This document shows positions 57,701-64,000 of a stretch of 64,000 nt of DNA, piece by piece. A program made the translations under genes and the position numbers. Origin of the DNA: Cycas panzhihuaensis (taxonomy: Eukaryota > Cycadophyta); assembly GCA_023213395.1 (NCBI GenBank), contig CM041465.1:136593741-136657740 (forward strand). Reading direction: 5' to 3'. Below the pieces are notes generated by a model, which ran no database searches, was not told where the DNA came from, and saw only the letters and a program-made list of their open reading frames with translations. Within the stretch, counting starts at the first letter, position 1. Each line of letters opens with the position of its first letter.

Positions 57701-58964
57701 AGACTACTGGACTGTGAGAAGTGGCAACAGGGCCTGGAGGAACTTTGAGGAAATTCAAGGGACATGCTATCTGCAGGAGGGTCTCAATAAGATCAAAAGG
57801 ATCCTCAGTAAGAGTTATATCCCTATAACCCTGATGTAGGATTCGGTGGTGTGGCCATTTAGCTCGTCTGGGGAGTATACCATGAAGCAGGGCTACCAAT
57901 TCCTTTGCCATATAAGGGGGGATCTTAAAAACCCAATGCTGGAAGGCGTTTGGAGGCTTTCCATCATTCCCAAAATAGTTCTCTTTTGGTGGACCTGACT
58001 CAGGTGCAAAATCCTCACTGTGGATAACCTGAAGAGGCATGGGTTCCTATTGGCGAATAGGTGTATCCTATGCTGCAACGAGGAGGAATCCATCGACCAC
58101 ATCTTCCTAGAGTGCCCGTTCACTAGGGAGGTCTGGAGGATGTTGCTCGATAAGCTGGAAGTGTATTAGATATTCTCGCAAAAGATTTCTGACCTGTGGC
58201 TGGCATGGCATAGCCCTTTCAAAAGCTTTACGCTCAGCCGCATCTAGAGGAATACTCTCCCGATTTTGGCTTGGAACATCTGGAAGGAGAGGAACAGAAG
58301 GACTTTCCAAGGTAAAGAGTTGGATCAGATGGGAGTCTTTAGCAGAGTCTGCTCGGACATCAAGGAGAGCGTGGGCAATGCTAAAGAGAAACGTATAATC
58401 CTGTCAGAAAATAGGATTCTCCTCAAATGGGGCATAGATCCGGAAATTACAGCATCTAAATCTAGAAGTACCAGATGGATTCCTCCGGTAGAGCCATGGT
58501 ACAAAATCAATTTTGATGGGGCGGCAAAAGGAAACCCTGGGGAAGCGGGAGGTGGGGGGACCTGCAGGGACTGGAATGGTGCCCTCATTTGGGCCTTTGC
58601 AGACTACTATGGATCCCAGACCAATAACTATGCAGAAATGCATGCTATGATCAAAGCCCTCGACCTTGCCCGCCGAGGGGGATTACAGAGATTGGTGATT
58701 GAGGGGGACTCTGAGGTTGTCTTGAACTCGCTGAAAGGTGTAGCCCGCCCAGACTGAAAATTCCAGGCTATCATTAATGATGCCAAAGATACCATTCAGG
58801 GCCTATTGGAAGTTTGTATTAGACACACCCTAAGAGATGTGAATAAAGCAGCAGATTTTTTGGCAAACTGGGGGGTGAAAAATAAGAGAGGGCAAGTGTG
58901 GAGATGCGATTTCCCTAGAGACCTTCTGACTCTGGTAGAGAAGGATATGATTTGCAATAGCTAG
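54775..58964 (+). pseudogene. LINE-1 ORF2 (endonuclease, reverse transcriptase, RNase H), broken
   Basis: ATG 54,775 overlaps the ORF1 stop as ATGA. Endonuclease: CWNIRGLNAPSK, FLQETKI, ATNVYAPNN, LLAGDFNSAL and MSSDHSPLLLQF (His-Asp site kept). RT: RKDKAPRPDGFPPGFF, PISLCNVKYKILTKVL, KIDLMKAFDRVSWD, GLRLGDPLSPFLF and a QFVDDNIL box (56,844-56,855), both Asp present. A CCHC-like finger is near 58,055-58,120 (CILCCNEEESIDHIFLECPF). RNase H from about 58,500: NFDGAAKGNPGEAGGGGT, NYAEMHAMIKAL and VIEGDSEVVL. Frameshifts occur near 55,285, 55,840 and 56,080. Stops I located: 54,823, 55,815, 57,321, 57,603, 57,837, about 57,998, about 58,168, about 58,243 and 58,755, several at Trp positions. Confidence 0.95.
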
Positions 58965-59122
58965 CCGTGGGGCTTGTCCCGGCGATCTAGTTCCTTTTGC
59001 CTATTCCATGGGGTTGTCACGAATAGCTCTATCCTGGTTTCCTCCAGGTATTGATGTACTAGGTTGTGGGATCCTGCCTTCAAACCCACTTTAATTTATT
59101 TTTACCTTATCAAAAAAAAAAA
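58965..59122 (+). other. LINE-1 3' UTR and poly(A) tail
   Basis: About 150 bases containing GGGGCTTGTCCCGGCGATC and ending TTTACCTTATC followed by the A-run. LINE-2 ends in the same manner (TTTTACCAAATC then A-run). Confidence 0.9.
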
Positions 59123-59138
59123 AATACCTCTTCAGGGA

Positions 59139-62100
59139 CTGACAATCAAACTATTATGTGTGATCAGTATAACCATAAAGGATACTTTACAAAAGATTAT
59201 AAAATTGTTACTTATAAGTTGGCAAGTTCCAACTAAAACATAGAGCTCATAATGTTGAAGAAACTTGTGAAGAATCATTTAGTAGTATAGGCTTTGTATG
59301 AGCACACTTTTAAAGAATTAAAGGATCTTCAGTATCAAATACCACTAACCAACCATAGAGATACTTTGAAGCTCGATATGAATATATCACTTATGAATTC
59401 CTTTCACCAATGCTAAGTCCTATTGGAATTATAAACAATATTACTTCAATCGATGGATAGTGGATCATGGACACAGGAACAACTCAACATATGATATGCA
59501 ATCACAGTTTATATCAAACATTTGACTCAAATGTTCAAGGAGTTTTTCACATGGCTAACAAATCACAATAACCTATTGAAGGAATTAGTAACATTCACCC
59601 GAAACTCTCAGGCTTAAGAGATTTTACATTACTTCATATCTTAGACATTTCTAATCTCAAATAAAACCTACTCTCCTTATCTACACTTATCTCTCATGGA
59701 TTTAATTTGAGTGTAATCGCAAATGACTAGACTCTCTAGGTCATTCATCCTCTAACTAATCGAGTGTTCTTGACTAGACATCTCAGGGGTAAACTCTTTC
59801 AACTAAATGGCTCTCCATCTTTTGAAGCCCATTGTACCCAGAGCCCTTATATCAATGAAGAATTTGTATATAACACCATCCTAACCCACCCAATGTTATC
59901 ACTAGAAGCTCTTTAGCATGCTCACATGGGCCATATTCACATTGATAGACTTAGAGATCTTTGTAATACTCTTCCAAGTCTTCCAAAGTTCTCCTATAAT
60001 CCCTTCAAATGTGAAGCTTGTATCATTGCCAAATCTCATCGATAACCCTTTTCTAAAAGTCAATGGAAATTGAGCCATCCATCACAATTGGTACACTCTG
60101 ATCTATGCAAACAAATACCCATTCCTTCACTCAAAGGCAAGTTATATTATATCTTTTTCATTAATGATTTCACTAGGAAAGTATATGTAGCTTTTCTACA
60201 CAAGAAAGATAAAGCTTTCTGTGTATTCAAAGAATTCAAAGACCACACTAAAAAAGAGTCAGGTTATCAACTTAAATATCTTTGAACTAATAATAGTGGC
60301 GAATATATCTCACATGAGTTTGAAATCTACCTTTGAGATAATGGCATCAAACATCAATAATAGTAGTAGGTACCCCACAACAAAATAGAGTTACCAAGCA
60401 TATGAAAAGAACAATCATAAACATGGCTCGAGCTATATTGGTATACAAAAATATACCTGCCTACCTATGGGCTGAAGTTATCTGGATAGTTGTTTATTAC
60501 ATCAATGCTATTAGCCCATCAAAGAAAGGATAGTTACCTAATGAAAAGTGGTCAGGATAAGCCTCCATTATTTACTACTTTAAAATTATTGGCTCTACAT
60601 AGTATGCCTACATTCTAGATGTAGATCAAAATAAACTCTAATCAATGGTACTTAAAGGCATCTTTGTTAGATACCCTATGGATAAGAAAGGGTATAAGGT
60701 CTCTATACCTTCACAATGAAAAATCATCATTACTAGAGATGTATTTTTTATAGAGATAGAGGATTAGTTGTTTAGACTAGAATCTAAAACACCCTTATAC
60801 CACTACAATGATGTTATCAAGTTTAATGTTTAAATTCTAAAACTTGAGGGGGGGGGGCATATATAAATTACTCTAAATATTAGAAGCTGATAATAGAGCC
60901 TCAGAAGATATAAGTTGTGACTTTAAACTGATGAGTGCACACCCAACACCATCCTTTGAAGATAGTAGAGTTGACAAAGGCAAAGCCATTATGGAAGAAT
61001 CATAGTCTCCACCTTCAAATGATAAAGGCAAAATAGTGGTAGAAGGATCATCTTCCCCAGGTGCGCCAATATCCTCCTCAAAAAATGATCATTTTAATGA
61101 ACAAGATGAATACCATAAAGTTGAGGAAATGAGGACCTCATTCCCAACTTGAGAATCTCGTGATGCCTGCTAGTTCAATAAGGACATATAACTAGATAAG
61201 GTAGGAAAATTTGGCACTCGAAGTGCCTATAGAGTAAGAATGCAAGAATCATTATATATTGAGCTTAAATTAGTAGAATTTCACCTTACTCTTAATGAAG
61301 AGCCCCTCTTATACCAGGAAGTTATGAAATATATAGTTTAGAGAAATACAATAAATGAAGAATACCAATCTCTCATAAAAAATTGTACATGGGAGCTTGT
61401 TGATCTACTACTTGGTAGAAAGGTAGTTTAAAATAAATGGGTGTTCAAAAACAAATATAAATTAGATGACACTCTTAAAAAACACAAAGCAAGGTTAGTA
61501 GCTAAAGGATTTATACAAAGGGAAGGTATTGACTACACTGAAGTCTTTGTATCTATAGCCAAGTGGCCTACAATTAGAACTCTTGTGGACTTAGCTGCTC
61601 AATGGGGCTAGAAAATCCATTAGCTTGATATTAAGATTGTGTTTCTCAATGGGGATCTTGAAAAAGAAATTTACATGGCTTATCCAAAAGGATATGAGAT
61701 CAGAGGTCAAGAGCATAAGGTTTACAAACTTAGAAATTCCTTGTACGACCTTAAACAAGTCCCTTATGCTTAGTTTGCCAAGTTATCTAAAAGAGTGAGG
61801 TAACTTAGATATGAAGTTTATGATTGTCAAGATATTGATGTAACATTGTTCATCAAGTGCCAAAAAGATAAAGTTACTTGTTTCATAATCATTATGGATG
61901 GCATGCTAGTAATGAGTAATAGTGAACAAACAATAAGCCAGCTAAAAAAATGACCTTGGCAAAATATTCAAATTGTCTGACCTCGGTTTGATGAAATATT
62001 ACTTAGGGATTGAAGTAACATAAAAGAATGGAAAAATTTTTCTCTCCTAAGAAAAATACATCAACAATCTTCTAACCAAGTTTTAGTTAGAAGATGCTCA

Positions 62101-62790
62101 ACCAGTGGCTTTAACTATGGACCCTAATACTAAACTCTCAGTTGATGGTAACACTAGGGTGGCAGACGTAATACTCTACAAGAAATGTATAGGTAATCTT
62201 ATCTAAACTACTAATACAAGGCTAGATATTACACATTTTGTCGGCATTCTTGCATGATTCATGACAAATCCTAAGTAGAATCACTAATAGGCTGTAGTTC
62301 AAGTGTTAAAATACCTAAAGACGGCCAACAAATTTGGTCTATTATATAAACCTAATAATGAATTTAAGCTTTTTGCATACACAGACTCAGATTTTGTAGG
62401 AGATAAAGATATAAGAAGATCTACACCTGGGTATGTAACATTTCTTGGAACAGTACTAATATCATGGAAATCTAGATAGCAGAAGATAGTTGTTGATTCA
62501 ACTACCGAAGCTGAATACATTACTGCTTCTAAGACCAACAAGGAGGTGATATGGCTTAGAAAATTATTAGAAACATTGAATATCACCCAAACAAGTCCTA
62601 TTGGCATTCGTATGGATAATCAATTAATAATCCACATGGCAAAAAATCTTGTATTTCACGATCGTATAAAACACGTAAGTACGAAAGTTAATAAAATTAG
62701 AGAACTAGTTCATGATAGCATAATTCAACTGGAATACTACCCCATAATAGATCAAGTGGCTGATAGCTTTACCAAACCACTATAAAAGGT
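59139..62790 (+). pseudogene. Copia B gag tail, protease, integrase, RT and RNase H relic
   Basis: Continues copia B after LINE-1. Knuckle remnant at 59,160; protease WIMDTGTTQHMICNH at 59,461 with an intact DTG. GAG-pre-integrase has CEACIIAKSHR near 60,015. Integrase LVHSDLCKQIP, YYIFFINDFTRKVYVAFL (60,070-60,285), then NNSGEYISHEF. RT: NKWVFKNKYKLDD, HKARLVAKGFIQREGIDYTE and FLNGDLEKEIYMAYPKGYE; the active-site box reads MDGM instead of YVDD. RNase H: FAYTDSDFVGDKDIRRSTPG, TTEAEYITASKTNKEVIWL and the tail DQVADSFTKPL (ends 62,785). Stops and frame changes throughout. A run of ten G near 60,849 lies in the INT-RT linker. Confidence 0.9.
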
Positions 62791-63278
62791 AAATTTGAAT
62801 AGTTCTGAAGGCATCTTGACCTTAGCACCTTCATCTTTGATTAATCAAAGAAGATGGCAACATGATCATTATACTCTATTCTATTTATGAAAACCCCTTC
62901 TGGGTGCAAAAGAATAAGAGTAAGTCTCTGCTCTATCCTATTTGTGAAAATCCCATCGGAGCACAGAAGGATAAGGATTGTACTAATTTTAGAAAATCAA
63001 AATATGTGAAAACCTGAAAAGGCATAGGGGATGACTAAATGGTATATGAAGACTCAATAGATCAAGTTGTACATTTAAGTTGCTTGGATACTAGGCTACA
63101 TCAAGAGCCACCTTAGCCATTTTGATTTATAAAATGGGTTATAGATCTTGGAAAGTCCATGGGTTTTTATTTCTCATGAGAGTTTTCCTACAAAAGTGTC
63201 ATTTAAAATTTTAATATAATAATGAAGCTTAAATAAAGACCTCATAGAATGGATTTTCTCAAATAACCTTCCATTATT
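62791..63278 (+). other. Copia B 3' non-coding region
   Basis: Sequence between the end of pol and the PPT. A short motif is duplicated: ...CTGGGTGCAAAAGAATAAG near 62,900 and ...CGGAGCACAGAAGGATAAG near 62,960, each preceded by TGAAAA-CCC. No gene seen. Confidence 0.6.
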
Positions 63279-63289
63279 AATGGGGGAAT
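63279..63289 (+). other. Polypurine tract of copia B
   Basis: AATGGGGGAAT directly before the 3' LTR. Confidence 0.85.
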
Positions 63290-63602
63290 CGAAAGAGGTT
63301 AATATATCAAGGTCATTTATGTAGATTAATTAAGTGACCTTAGGGTATATTGTTAGCATTAGTCTCTTAGTAAAATATACTTTATGTACATTTAGTTATA
63401 ATTTTAGGTTTATGTCATTAGGTAGGAAAATCCTAACCCTAATACTCACCCTCAATAATAAAAGGCGAAATCTCAAGGAGAGAGTCATTATTCATTCTCA
63501 CCTCCAAGCTTTATTCTCATATCTTATTTTCATCTCTTTTTCATTCTCCATTTCCATTGTATGCATGTGAGTGATTTATTTCCTAGATCCATCCTTCCTT
63601 CA
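63290..63602 (+). repeat. 3' LTR of copia B
   Basis: 313 bp; the initial TG has become CG and it ends CTTCCTTCA. It aligns without gaps to 49,677-49,989. Confidence 0.93.
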
Positions 63603-63607
63603 TAATA

Positions 63608-64000
63608 GGAACTTAATAATACTTTTGAGATGACTAATCTTAGACTACTTCATTATTTTCTTCGTATTAAAATTTAGTAAGAACTATGTTACACTTTCTA
63701 ATCACAAGCCAAATGTATGAATGAGCTCTTATAGTGTTTCAGAATGAGTGACTATAAATATTTCTCTATACCTATAAAGACTAGAACCAAGCTAGGTTTG
63801 AATGAATAGGGACAACTATCAATTCCACTCTTTATAGAGAACTTATAGGGAGTTTAATTTATCTTACTTATACTCATACTGATATCTCATATGTAGTTAG
63901 GATTTGTTCAAGGTTTATGTCTTAACATAAGATATCATATTGGAAAGTTACAATTAGAATTCTTAAGTACATCTGTAACACCTTACAACATGGACTTGAC
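63608..64000 (+). pseudogene. Copia A reverse transcriptase, continued
   Basis: Resumes the copia A frame: ELNNTFEMTNLRLLHYFL, then FRMSDYKYFSIPIKTRTKL and ILISHM, the segment that follows YVDD in copia RT (usual forms F-MTDLG-LHYFLGI, TPMETGTKL). Contains stops. It continues beyond the right edge toward RNase H. Confidence 0.85.

Larger units (their letters stand above)
52798..59122 (+). mobile_element. Full-length L1-type LINE (LINE-1)
   Basis: A 6.3-kb insertion with a perfect 16-bp TSD and a terminal A-run (59,112-59,124, merging with the TSD). It has a GC-rich 5' UTR (52,798-53,369), ORF1, an ATGA overlap into ORF2 (endonuclease, RT, zinc finger, RNase H) and a short 3' UTR (58,965-59,111). 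Both ORFs are broken, by a handful of stops and about four frameshifts, far fewer than in LINE-2. It is clearly richer in G and C than everything around it and is the last insertion in this nest. Confidence 0.96.
49677..63602 (+). mobile_element. Ty1/copia element (copia B), nested in copia A and split by LINE-1
   Basis: LTRs of 313 bp at 49,677-49,989 and 63,290-63,602, PBS at 49,992, PPT at 63,279-63,289, TSD CAATA/TAATA (49,672-49,676 and 63,603-63,607; one C/T difference). Gag, PR, INT, RT and RNase H follow in copia order on the plus strand, interrupted within the gag tail by LINE-1. Without LINE-1 the element is about 7.6 kb, long for copia, partly because of a 1.9-kb leader. By my hand count the LTRs differ at about 35 positions, roughly 30 of them transitions. 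Confidence 0.93.
37114..64000 (+). mobile_element. Ty1/copia element (copia A), split into three pieces by later insertions
   Basis: Coding pieces at 37,114-38,066 (gag), 47,249-49,676 (PR, INT, RT) and 63,608-64,000 (RT continued). Removing G2 (with one TSD copy) restores an uninterrupted frame across the first gap (NQDYNKSFYQGG). Removing copia B restores it across the second (GISYLQ, stop, ELNNTFEMTNL). Domain order gag-PR-INT-RT identifies copia. The 5' LTR is not certain and the 3' end lies beyond the window. Confidence 0.88.

Noticed and set aside
56414-58643. Several open frames on the minus strand and other plus frames inside LINE-1 ORF2
   Set aside because: They are shadows of the RT and RNase H coding frame, which has clear motifs.
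60843-60855. G-run of ten as a second polypurine tract and nested LTR start
   Set aside because: The copia B coding relic continues on both sides (integrase tail before, RT after), and no LTR-like sequence follows.

Overview
This is nuclear DNA from a seed plant with a large, repeat-rich genome. The evidence is chromovirus-type and Tat/Athila-type Ty3/gypsy elements, Ty1/copia elements, two L1-type LINEs carrying a C-terminal RNase H, tRNA-Met primer sites, and fragments of a plant RSZ-type SR splicing factor and of ABCE/RLI. I cannot name the species. No intact host gene, tRNA, rRNA or CRISPR array was found. The window is a nest of decayed retroelements; most protein relics stay in one frame but carry many stops, often of the kind C-to-T or G-to-A changes produce.

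Left third (1-17,873). A minus-strand Ty3 gag-protease relic (1-1,432) runs off the left edge. A plus-strand copia relic (RNase H tail, PPT, 3' LTR; 2,880-3,911) is split by a complete minus-strand Ty3/gypsy element, G1 (3,912-10,633), with two LTRs, PBS, PPT, a 5-bp target duplication TACTC and a gag-pol frame of 1,488 codons broken only by stops. From 10,639 to 17,873 lies AT-rich DNA with no recognisable gene, but with a complex direct/inverted repeat (14,540-15,740) and relic minus-strand frames.

Middle (17,874-37,100). A non-autonomous LTR element (17,874-23,323; TSD ATTTT) is the most interesting object. Its LTRs, PBS and PPT are clear, but instead of gag-pol it holds a long AT-rich interior with nine AGATCT sites in 581 bp, antisense pieces of host genes (RSZ exon with 5' leader, ABCE nucleotide-binding-domain segment, one unidentified tail) and a copia gag remnant beside the 3' LTR. 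It interrupts an older minus-strand relic with a tRNA-Met-like primer site and unrecognised reading frames. LINE-2 (25,793-31,980; 15-bp TSD) follows, then fragments of a minus-strand Tat-like Ty3 element (32,740-34,880) in which a protease is followed directly by a second-type RNase H.

Right part (37,100-64,000). Copia A (plus strand) starts with gag at about 37,114 and is still in reverse transcriptase at the right edge. It is interrupted twice: by the minus-strand gypsy G2 (38,067-47,243) between the gag and protease domains, and by copia B (49,677-63,602) inside the RT domain. Copia B is itself interrupted by LINE-1 (52,798-59,122; perfect 16-bp TSD). In each case removing the insert plus one TSD copy rejoins the host reading frame, which proves the nesting order. 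LINE-1 is the youngest and most GC-rich object. Where domain calls rest on my own reading of relic frames rather than on long open frames, confidence is set lower.
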